IMG/VR virus record: IMGVR_UViG_3300020603_000071
Location: 1-33,669 of that record
Source: a virus
Length of the DNA: 33,669 nucleotides
Reading direction: 5' to 3' (one strand)
Made by a program: the position numbers and the translations under genes. Positions 7,963 through 15,200 of this stretch are shown here, piece after piece (position 1 is the stretch's first letter; each line of letters opens with the position of its first letter). The notes beneath the pieces are model-generated. The model searched no databases, was not told where the DNA came from, and saw only the letters and a list, made by a program, of their open reading frames with translations.

Positions 7963-9561
7963 TCAACTTTCCATTTGAACAAGAGTTAATGTCACAGTAA
8001 TGTTTGCATTAGAACCTGATTTATTAACTACTTTTGCATAAACATTTGTAGAAGCTGGATCATCATTATTGAATCCAATTGTTCCTGGTGTAATTAATTG
8101 AGTTGTTGCACTAGTAGTAATAATTTCAGCAATTACACCAGAACCTGGAAGTGGATCAGTTGTTTCTGTTCTGGAAGCATCATTAGATCTTGATGCAGAA
8201 TCAATGTAAATTGTAACCCATGCAGCAGCAGAGGTTTGAATTTTTGCCAACAAATATGTTTTAAATCCTGTGATAGTTATATTTGCTGATGCTCCATTTG
8301 CAATAGTTCCAGTTGATTGAGATGCTGTTACTCTTCCTCCAAGAGCTCCACCAGAAGCACCTTGTGGACCTTGAATTCCCTGTGGTCCAAATCCCTGTGG
8401 ACCTTGAACACCTTGAGGTCCTTGAACACCTTGTGGACCTAGAATTCCCTGTGGTCCAAATCCCTGTGGACCTTGAACACCTTGAGGTCCTTGAACACCT
8501 TGAGCACCTTGTGGACCATAAGTTCCTTGAGATCCAGTTGAACCTTGAACCCCTGGTGGACCTTGAACACCTTGTACACCTTGTGCACCTTGTGGACCAC
8601 CACCTGCTGCACCTTGAATACCTTGAGAACCTTGAGGTCCAGAAACACCTTGAGCACCTTGTACACCTTGAGTACCTTGTACACCTTGAGTACCTTGTAC
8701 ACCTTGAGGTCCAGAAACACCTTGAGCACCTTGTACACCTTGAGTACCTTGTACACCTTGAGGTCCAGAAACACCTTGAGCACCTTGTACACCTTGAGCA
8801 CCTTGTACACCTTGAGCACCTGTAGGTCCAACATCAGTAATTAATATTGTTCCAGACATTCCAATATGAACTTGGCAAATATAATATAAAGTATTAGGAG
8901 CATCATAAGGAACCGCAAATGTAATAGTCCCACTAGCAGTTCCATTGTTTGTTACACCACTACTATAAGCACTTCCAGTTCCTGTAACTTGTGCAGTTTT
9001 AATCCAGAATGGATGACCAGAAGCATTAATGCTAAAAGTGTAAGTAAATCCACGCAGTAAATTTAAAGTTGGATTACCAGATGCACCATCTATTGTATAT
9101 GAACTTGCTCCACTATTTGTTACTGAATAAGTTCTACTACCAACAGCACCTTGAGCACCCTGAGATCCCACAACACCTTGAGCACCTTGAGATCCTTGTG
9201 GTCCTATAAATCCTTGTGCACCTTGAATACCTTGAAATCCTTGTGCACCTTGTGGACCTTGTGTGCCTTGTGGACCACCACCTGCTGCACCTTGAATACC
9301 TTGAGAACCTTGAGGTCCAGAAACACCTTGAGCACCTTGAGCACCAGCACTACCTGTACCACCAGTAGCACCTTGAGCACCCTGTGGACCTAAAAATCCT
9401 TGGGGTCCTTGTGCGCCACTAATAGTAGTTAAGTTTACACCATTGCCAAAAGTAGCATAAATTTCACTAAAATTTTGATTTATCTTAGTGGCACCTGTGA
9501 TAAGCGTATCACCAGTTCCATCATTAGGAGCAGAACCAGTAGATATTATTTGCTTTGCCAT
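7963..9561 (-). CDS. Collagen-like fibre protein with embedded cupredoxin-like domain
   Basis: This 532-residue protein is probably a virion fibre. Residues 1-45 ([20 protein letters not shown], then [13 protein letters not shown]) are a common phage tail-fibre N-terminal anchor. Two Gly-X-Y arrays, about 50-140 and 250-405, are dominated by GPQG and GVQG triplets and should form a collagen-like triple helix. Between them, about 143-245, is a compact beta domain with H183 (GHPFWIK) and C229-x2-H232-x2-M235 (YICQVHIGM), which together match a type 1 copper site. The last 125 residues ([20 protein letters not shown], then [13 protein letters not shown]) are a C-terminal domain frequent in marine phage structural proteins, perhaps a trimerising tip. 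The gene lies between gp14 and gp15, where T4 has nothing, next to the protease. Fibre identity is well supported; copper binding is inferred. Confidence 0.85.
   Translation of the reverse strand: MAKQIISTGSAPNDGTGDTLITGATKINQNFSEIYATFGNGVNLTTISGAQGPQGFLGPQGAQGATGGTGSAGAQGAQGVSGPQGSQGIQGAAGGGPQGTQGPQGAQGFQGIQGAQGFIGPQGSQGAQGVVGSQGAQGAVGSRTYSVTNSGASSYTIDGASGNPTLNLLRGFTYTFSINASGHPFWIKTAQVTGTGSAYSSGVTNNGTASGTITFAVPYDAPNTLYYICQVHIGMSGTILITDVGPTGAQGVQGAQGVQGAQGVSGPQGVQGTQGVQGAQGVSGPQGVQGTQGVQGTQGVQGAQGVSGPQGSQGIQGAAGGGPQGAQGVQGVQGPPGVQGSTGSQGTYGPQGAQGVQGPQGVQGPQGFGPQGILGPQGVQGPQGVQGPQGFGPQGIQGPQGASGGALGGRVTASQSTGTIANGASANITITGFKTYLLAKIQTSAAAWVTIYIDSASRSNDASRTETTDPLPGSGVIAEIITTSATTQLITPGTIGFNNDDPASTNVYAKVVNKSGSNANITVTLTLVQMES
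8373..8502 (-). repeat. 61-bp perfect direct repeat with 69-bp period
   Basis: Positions 8373-8433 and 8442-8502 are identical by eye. The offset of 69 bp is 23 codons, so it is an in-frame tandem duplication. Each copy encodes a block with [10 protein letters not shown], in which the Gly-X-Y phase is broken at FG. Confidence 0.85.
8588..8661 (-). repeat. 74-bp direct repeat, copy A (C-terminal side of the cupredoxin domain)
   Basis: This is identical by eye to 9266-9339 and encodes the segment containing [20 protein letters not shown], including the same GGG break in the Gly-X-Y phase. The two copies flank the cupredoxin-like domain. The distance between them is 678 bp, exactly 226 codons. 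Confidence 0.88.
9145..9415 (-). repeat. N-terminal collagen-like Gly-X-Y tandem array
   Basis: This is the first Gly-X-Y array of the fibre, about 90 residues of GAQG, GPQG, GSQG and GIQG triplets between the anchor domain and the cupredoxin-like domain. It is less regular at DNA level than the second array. Confidence 0.85.
9266..9339 (-). repeat. 74-bp direct repeat, copy B (N-terminal side of the cupredoxin domain)
   Basis: This is the partner of 8588-8661, same orientation and same codon frame. Recombination between the copies would remove or exchange the domain between them without a frameshift. Confidence 0.88.
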
Positions 9562-9581
9562 TATTAATGATAGTTTATTTT

Positions 9582-9589
9582 TATTTATT
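9582..9589 (-). promoter_or_regulatory. Candidate late promoter (AATAAATA) before the fibre gene
   Basis: The minus strand reads AATAAATA, one mismatch from the T4 late consensus TATAAATA, 20 nt upstream of the fibre ATG. It overlaps the gp14 stop in an AT-rich tract (TTTAAATAAATAAAAATAAA), so chance composition is a real alternative. Confidence 0.4.
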
Positions 9590-10965
9590 TAAACTTCCCC
9601 AAAGGGATTTATTTCTGTGAAGTCTACAATCTTATCAGATTCTTCTTGAATTTCATCATTAGTATCATATGAATTGACTAATTCAAATTCACCATACTCT
9701 TGAATTCTGTACATGGCACTTGATGCTGCACCAACAACAATGTCGCCAACTTGGAAGTCAGTTCCCATCCCAGTGACATTTAATTTTCTTGTTAAAGGTT
9801 CCCATGATTTTACTAATCCACTTGCCCCAGATAGATTTGCAAACACTTGTTCTCCAATAATAAAGTTTCCTGATGCAACAGTAGCACCAGCACCAATAGT
9901 TATAATTGGGGCAACTGTATAACCATATCCAGCATTAATGATTCTAATAGTTGAAATTCCACCTTGACCATTTAAGAATGCTTGCCCAATAGCAGTTTGT
10001 CCAATTCCACCAGGACCAGAGAATGTGACAGTAGGAGGTTCATAGTAACCTTTACCACCATAAGTCATGCTTACATTCTTAACACTTCCTGTTGTTGCAA
10101 TTCCTACCTGAACAGAAGCTCCATATCCTCCACCACCAAAGAATGTAACTGATGGAGGTTTTTGATATAAGTATCCACTTCCACCATCTTCAATAAAGAC
10201 TTTATCTAAACTTTGCCCAGAGGTTAATCTTCTGGCACTTGTCATAATGCCAACAATTCTTCCTTTACTACCAGAAATTGGCGAAGACACAACCATGGAA
10301 GGTGTTGATGAATATCTATAACCACTATTGACTATGTTTACATATTGTATACCACCACTTGAAATTGTAGACTGTGCTGTTGCAGTTCCTCCAAGCTCTG
10401 CAAGAGTCAGTAGTGCACCATATCCAATGTCTTTGAAATTATCATCAAGGTCTTTAATACTTGTAGAAATTTCTTCATCTTCATATTCAAACAGTTCGCA
10501 TCTCAACTCATAAACATAGTTTTTTTGAAGTTGATAAAATGGTTTTCTATTTTCAACATACTTAATCTCCATTACGCTGTCAGATAATGGAACATAAATC
10601 AAATCACCTTCATAAGGTCTTGATGAACCAGCAACATCTGGTATAACCTTCATCAACTCTGCAATATACAAGTCAAAACGTTCTTTTGAAATAACCAAAG
10701 TCATTTCATCAGTTACTTTTACTCCAAACTTACTCATTATAATACTATTGGAATCAAATCCTTCATAAGATGAAAGATATGCTTCAATAGGAAATGCATT
10801 CTTAAATTTGGAATAGATCACATCCTTTATAATTTTTCCTTTGGATACAATCTGTCTTGGCATGTAGTAAACTTCAATGCCATACATCTTCAACTGTTCG
10901 TTGATAAGATCTTGAATAAGACCTTGTTCTCCTTTTGTACCTTGGATAAAAAATGGATTTAACAT
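9589..10965 (-). CDS. 14: Neck protein gp14, enlarged
   Basis: This is the neck (head closure) protein that joins the filled head to the tail. The N-terminus MLNPFFIQGTKGEQGLIQDL, then INEQLKMYGIEVYYMPRQIV, is the classic T4-like gp14 opening, and the C-terminus (VDFTEINPFGEV) is also typical. At 458 residues it is far longer than T4 gp14 (256). The extra length is accounted for by an insert at about residues 205-360 made of four tandem beta repeats of the form V-x-I-x-x-x-G-x-G-Y-x-x-x-P-x-V (for example VNIVNSGYRYSSTP, VSMTYGGKGYYEPPTV, IRIINAGYGYTVAP). The same repeat appears in the baseplate proteins. The ATG at 10965 has AGGA 4 nt upstream. The gp13 stop lies immediately before. Confidence 0.93.
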   Translation of the reverse strand: MLNPFFIQGTKGEQGLIQDLINEQLKMYGIEVYYMPRQIVSKGKIIKDVIYSKFKNAFPIEAYLSSYEGFDSNSIIMSKFGVKVTDEMTLVISKERFDLYIAELMKVIPDVAGSSRPYEGDLIYVPLSDSVMEIKYVENRKPFYQLQKNYVYELRCELFEYEDEEISTSIKDLDDNFKDIGYGALLTLAELGGTATAQSTISSGGIQYVNIVNSGYRYSSTPSMVVSSPISGSKGRIVGIMTSARRLTSGQSLDKVFIEDGGSGYLYQKPPSVTFFGGGGYGASVQVGIATTGSVKNVSMTYGGKGYYEPPTVTFSGPGGIGQTAIGQAFLNGQGGISTIRIINAGYGYTVAPIITIGAGATVASGNFIIGEQVFANLSGASGLVKSWEPLTRKLNVTGMGTDFQVGDIVVGAASSAMYRIQEYGEFELVNSYDTNDEIQEESDKIVDFTEINPFGEV

Positions 10966-10966
10966 A

Positions 10967-11797
10967 TTATCCTATCATATCAAATGGGGCAGTTTCAAAC
11001 TCACTGATCATTCTCATTCTGATCTCTTCAAGTTCTTTGACTGCATCATCATAGATTTGACGTCCATTCAACTCTACTCCACCAGGAAGTTTAACTCCAT
11101 TAAACTTGATTAAATTCTGACCCCACTGTTTTTTCAAAGATGCTGTAAAGTATAGTTTTAAGAAGTAATCATTATAAACTTTGGTGTAATCATTTGGGTC
11201 TAAAATTCTATAACATTCCATGATGAGATAGTTTCCTTCAACAATGGTATCCCAACTCATGTCAATGTATAATCTATTCTGTCTCTTATTAAATCTAATT
11301 TGTCTTTGTGGGTTTACAATCCAATCAATATCTTCAAGATATCTTTTGGTAACATAGTAGTTTACAAGTTCAGTAGAGCTAAACCAGTAAATATCATTCA
11401 AGAATAACTGGTAATTAACATTGAACAAATTTGACGTAATAGTTCTGTTGTCAAGTTTAAATACTCTTTCTACTCCAATAACAGTATCAGGAATTGGAAT
11501 GTAGTTTGAGTTTTCTTCCCACCCAAAAGTTCCTATTCCAGATGAAACAGTGGTGGTTACAATACCAGCAGTTCTTGCTCCTCCACGTGCTCTTCCCCTA
11601 TCAATATCATTCTGAGTGAACTTATACTTCAAGAACATTTTCTCAACACCATCAAAGTGTCTTTCATTGAAGTATTGAAGAGCATCATCTAACCTATCAT
11701 CTATCTGTTCCTCTGAAACGTTAATTTCCAGAACAGGAGCACCAAGTTGCCTTAAAGCATAATCAATTAATTGTTGTCTTGATGCTGGTTTTGACAT
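10967..11797 (-). CDS. 13: Neck protein gp13
   Basis: This 276-residue head-completion (neck) protein binds between portal and gp14. The opening (ASRQQLIDYALRQLGAPVLE, then INVSEEQIDDRLDDALQYFN) is strongly conserved in T4-like gp13. Further matches are GVERVFKLDN, LFLNDIYWF and FLKLYFTASLKKQWGQNLIK near residue 225. T4 gp13 is 309 residues. It sits directly upstream of gp14, as in T4. A TCTAAATA element, one mismatch from the late promoter consensus, lies 18 nt upstream of the ATG at 11797. Confidence 0.94.
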   Translation of the reverse strand: MSKPASRQQLIDYALRQLGAPVLEINVSEEQIDDRLDDALQYFNERHFDGVEKMFLKYKFTQNDIDRGRARGGARTAGIVTTTVSSGIGTFGWEENSNYIPIPDTVIGVERVFKLDNRTITSNLFNVNYQLFLNDIYWFSSTELVNYYVTKRYLEDIDWIVNPQRQIRFNKRQNRLYIDMSWDTIVEGNYLIMECYRILDPNDYTKVYNDYFLKLYFTASLKKQWGQNLIKFNGVKLPGGVELNGRQIYDDAVKELEEIRMRMISEFETAPFDMIG

Positions 11798-11815
11798 TAT
11801 TTTCTACTTTTTAAG

Positions 11816-11823
11816 TATTTAGA
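11816..11823 (-). promoter_or_regulatory. Candidate late promoter (TCTAAATA) before gp13
   Basis: This is one mismatch from TATAAATA and lies at the end of the preceding small ORF, 18 nt upstream of the gp13 start. It is supported only by sequence and position. Confidence 0.3.
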
Positions 11824-11995
11824 AACCTTTGACTAAGTTTGCTACAACTTCCTCTTGTCTCATGTACAATTTCACATAACACTTACATAAACTTCTCATT
11901 AAATCAAGATTATTACAAGAATCCAATTCTCTTGAAATTTTTTCATATTCAAATAATTTAGAAATAGTTTCAAGTTTCAGTTCATCTGGGTCCAT
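11819..11995 (-). CDS. 58-residue hypothetical protein upstream of gp13
   Basis: This is a small gene easily missed because of its length. It starts with MDPDELKLETISKLFEYEKI, continues SRELDSCNNLDLMRSL and CKCYVKLYMRQEEVVANL, and ends VKGF before a TAA. It is predicted to be all helical, with three Cys. It is supported by a very good ribosome binding site, AAGGAG at 12008-12003, 7 nt before the ATG, better than for nearly all larger genes here. Without it a gap of about 180 bp would remain in an otherwise gapless region. The start lies inside the end of the 77-aa gene (14-bp overlap). Small proteins of this look occur beside gp13 in marine T4-like phages, from memory. Function is unknown. 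Confidence 0.78.
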   Translation of the reverse strand: MDPDELKLETISKLFEYEKISRELDSCNNLDLMRSLCKCYVKLYMRQEEVVANLVKGF

Positions 11996-12215
11996 TTAAG
12001 ATCTCCTTCAATAAAGATTTAATTTCATCCAAATCAGATTTTACATTTTGAAGGTCTTGTTCAATAGTTTCTATTTTATTTTTTTCTGCTGACCTTCTTT
12101 TTTTAAGCATATTATATTGATCAGAACCAAAAGTGTCAGTGTTAATTATTGCATTTGTATTAAGATCTCTCAGTAAATTTGAATACCCTTCAACTTTTGC
12201 ATACTGTTTATTCAT
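11982..12215 (-). CDS. 77-residue hypothetical protein with C-terminal coiled coil
   Basis: This is a small protein of unknown function. The N-terminal half (YAKVEGYSNLLRDLNTNAII, then NTD) looks like a conserved motif of cyanophage small structural-region proteins. The C-terminal half (KIETIEQDLQNVKSDLDEIK, then SLLKEIL) has regular heptad spacing of I/L/V and should form a coiled coil. The ATG at 12215 overlaps the stop of the 2142-aa gene as TAATG, pointing to coupled translation. A role in baseplate or neck assembly is inferred only from position. Confidence 0.78.
   Translation of the reverse strand: MNKQYAKVEGYSNLLRDLNTNAIINTDTFGSDQYNMLKKRRSAEKNKIETIEQDLQNVKSDLDEIKSLLKEILNGPR
12003..12008 (-). 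promoter_or_regulatory. Ribosome binding site of the 58-residue gene
   Basis: The minus strand reads AAGGAG with a 7-nt spacer to the ATG at 11995. It fixes that start and is the main evidence that the short ORF is real. Confidence 0.75.
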
Positions 12216-15200
12216 TACTTTAATGCAATTACTCTCAAATCTTCAATAATAGGTGAATATGCTTGATTACTGCTTGTTCCAACAATTTTGATTTGATATC
12301 CAATAAATTCTGGAAGATTCTCAATGGTGAAAGAATAATCTCTAAATTCATCATTTAAGCTACTTGGAACATTTACATCAGATCTTCCATCATTATTGGC
12401 AGAATTGATGACTTGACCATTAATATTGTAATTTAAGTATCCTGGGAACATTTGCCAAATTTTATCTTCATCTGGTGAATCATTACTAAAAACTTTGTAC
12501 AGAACTCTAATGTCAGATGATGCATTTCTGTATGCAGAGAAAAATACTTTGATAGCGTTTGCAGATTGTTGTAAATCAACTCTTTTAGAAATATGAATAA
12601 ATGAATGAGGATCATCTAAGTTAGAATTTACTCTAGAATCAGATACATAAGAACTTAATCCTACTGGTTGATTAATTCTATAGTTCTTAGATGTTATAAA
12701 TGCTTGTTCAACATCAATAATTGGTGAAAGATTAACATCTGATGTATTAAGATTCAATTCTAATGTTAATGATTTGTTTCCAGTAAATTGAGTTGCATTT
12801 AAATATTCAAGTTCATTTACTTTGGATGCTACCATTCTTGGAGTAATAAATTTATTTTCATTTATAACGTCAATAGACTGGAATCCCTGATCTCCAAATG
12901 AAACCTCAGTTCCATCTACACTGGAAGCAGAGATTGTTCTCACTTGACCATTGATTGTAGTCTTATTAAAGTTTGTAATAAAGTTTTCGTTTAATTCAAG
13001 TCTATCAAACTGTTTATTTGATGATGCATAAACATCTGTTTCTCCACCAAACTTAGTTTCTTTAAATGAAGTTCCAGCACCAATCTGAATAAAATACTCA
13101 TCAATAGTTGGTTCAGGAGAATCAACAACATCATGAGTTGTATTAATCCTTTCTAATGAAACACTATTAAACTCATACTTATAAACAAATGAGTTATTAT
13201 CATGTGGGGATATGATAGTATCTAATGCACCTCTAGTAATGGTAAGAAGTTGTCCAGGACCAAGTGCTTCATACTTAATAATTTCATCATCAATTTTAAT
13301 GTACCCTGGATTTGTTCCAGAAGTAACAGCAGATCCATTAAATGTTTCTAAGTATTGTGTACTTGCTACACTAATTGGACCAGATTCAGTGCTTGCATAA
13401 GAAACTGTCAACTTAGTAGGAACAATATCAGTTTGAACTCCTTTAATTTCAACTTTATTATTTACTGAATGCATTCCATGATTGGGATGGAATACCAACA
13501 TGTATCTACCATTATTTAATGAAGGTGCAGTAGTTGAAATCGCAAGAATTGGATTTGTAGGAAGTTTATTTTCTGCACTATCTGTTGCAACTTTGGAGTT
13601 GTAGAATCTTGCTGTTCCACCAGTTGTGATAAACTTACACTTCTTGATTGTAAATTTGAGGTCTTCCTCTTGGCTAGCAGTCCAAGTAGTTCCATTTTGG
13701 GATTTGAACAAACTTCCCATAGCTGGTTGACTACTAATAATAACTTTTTGAATTTCTGGGAGATTTCTTGTTACAATTTCAACTTCTCCCATTCTTGCAA
13801 TCCAAACATTATATTCATCAGAGTCAGAAAGAAGAACCATGGAATATTCCTTTCCACCTTCTAATCTTGTCAAAGAATCAAATTTAAAATTAGTTGCAAC
13901 TGTTCCATTTGAACTGACATTTACATTTTCTGGAAGAAGAACTTTCTCAAGACCTTCTATAACTTTATCAGGACCTCCTGGTGTTCCAAACGATACTTCT
14001 CTGATTTGAAGAGTAACTGGAATAGTATCAGATTTAGTTGCAAAATAAATGTCAACAGATGATGGGATGATCCCATTTAGATCATCAACTATAAATGTTT
14101 GTGCAAGAGGATCATAGTAATTAATTGTAGTAGTAGTTACTTTTGTTCCTGATGAAGTAAATGTTGTTTCTGCTGAACTAATAACTTCTCCTGGGACACC
14201 AAGTGCAGGTTGAGTTGTATTTAATTTAACAGAAGAAGATCCTGTTAAATATTTTACATCACTTGTGTTTGGGTCAGGAATAAAGATACTGCCAACAACA
14301 GTTCCATTATCATCTGTAACCAATCTATTATCAGAAATTTTAGCAGTTGCTTTGCTGTCTAATCCATAGAGGTTCATTCCAATTAAAGCATTTCCAGAAA
14401 AGTCTGAAATGTTAGAGATTTGTAATGATGCAGTATCTACATTTAAAAGTGTAGATTGTGGACCATAAAGAGTTGAAATCCCAACAGAAGGAGAATATGG
14501 ATTTGTTTTAAATACAAAACTTGGAGAATTATGATCACCATCTTTGTGATTTGGAACACAAATTCTAAATTTAATTTTATCTCCATATGGAGTTGTTCCA
14601 ACTACAGTTTCGCCAACTCTAAAAGTTCCTACAACATCACTAATTTCAAGAAGTTTGGGAAAGGCATAAGTTTTTCCACTAGATGCATTTGAAAGATTTC
14701 TTGATGCGAAAATTAAATCAAACTTTGTTTTTGGTTTTAACCTAGTTCCAATAAATTGAATATTTCTTGATCTGATATATGGAATACTCTGATAACTAAT
14801 TTCAGTTCTACTTGAACCCCTTCCTGCCACATTCCTTGTTTCTGAAATATTTACAGTCCAAGTATCAATACTTGGAGAAAGATTTAAAAGTCCTGTCCAA
14901 GTTACAATGTTAAATGGGTTAACATTTACAATTCTACTTGCAAAAGGTTGTTGAATTTGAATAACTTCTGTATAATCTAATGTTAAACTTTTTCCAGTTA
15001 ATTTTAAGTTGTTGCAGTTAGTATTACTTAAATTAATTTGACCTGTTGATACTTGATTGTCAAAACTGAAAAGTGATAAATCAATTCTATTTTTATTTGT
15101 TGGTGCAAATAAAGAATTATTTGCAATTTCTGCTCTGTATAATGGATTAGATGTTTCTGAAACTCTATCTGAACTGAAATTGTCTACAAAGAATCCAGAC

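Larger units (their letters stand above)
8345..8820 (-). repeat. C-terminal collagen-like Gly-X-Y tandem array
   Basis: Short units of 9 and 18 bp (CCTTGTACA / CCTTGAGCA type on the plus strand) encode GVQGAQGPQG-like triplets. Longer periods are superimposed: the marker GAGGTCCAGAAACACC recurs at 8634, 8706 and 8760, giving steps of 72 and 54 bp. All steps are multiples of three and keep the frame. This is a typical expansion-prone repeat. Confidence 0.9.

Noticed and set aside
7962-7982. TTG start at 7982 for the protease
   Set aside because: It would overlap the fibre gene by 20 bp, while the ATG at 7961 directly follows the fibre stop and has a GGAAAG site. The first seven residues add no recognisable feature.
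8313-8834. Long open frames on both strands across the collagen array (about 170 aa on plus, about 130 aa on minus in another frame)
   Set aside because: They are low-complexity ([16 protein letters not shown]) and arise because a repeat in multiples of three leaves all frames open. The true frame gives Gly-X-Y with proper N- and C-terminal domains.
9151-9393. Plus-strand ORF over the first collagen array
   Set aside because: This is the same repeat artefact, low-complexity LSTLYTL-type protein, with no ribosome binding site.
8345-9415. CRISPR array, because of regular short repeats
   Set aside because: Units are contiguous 9/18-bp multiples encoding Gly-X-Y within one reading frame, without unique spacers.
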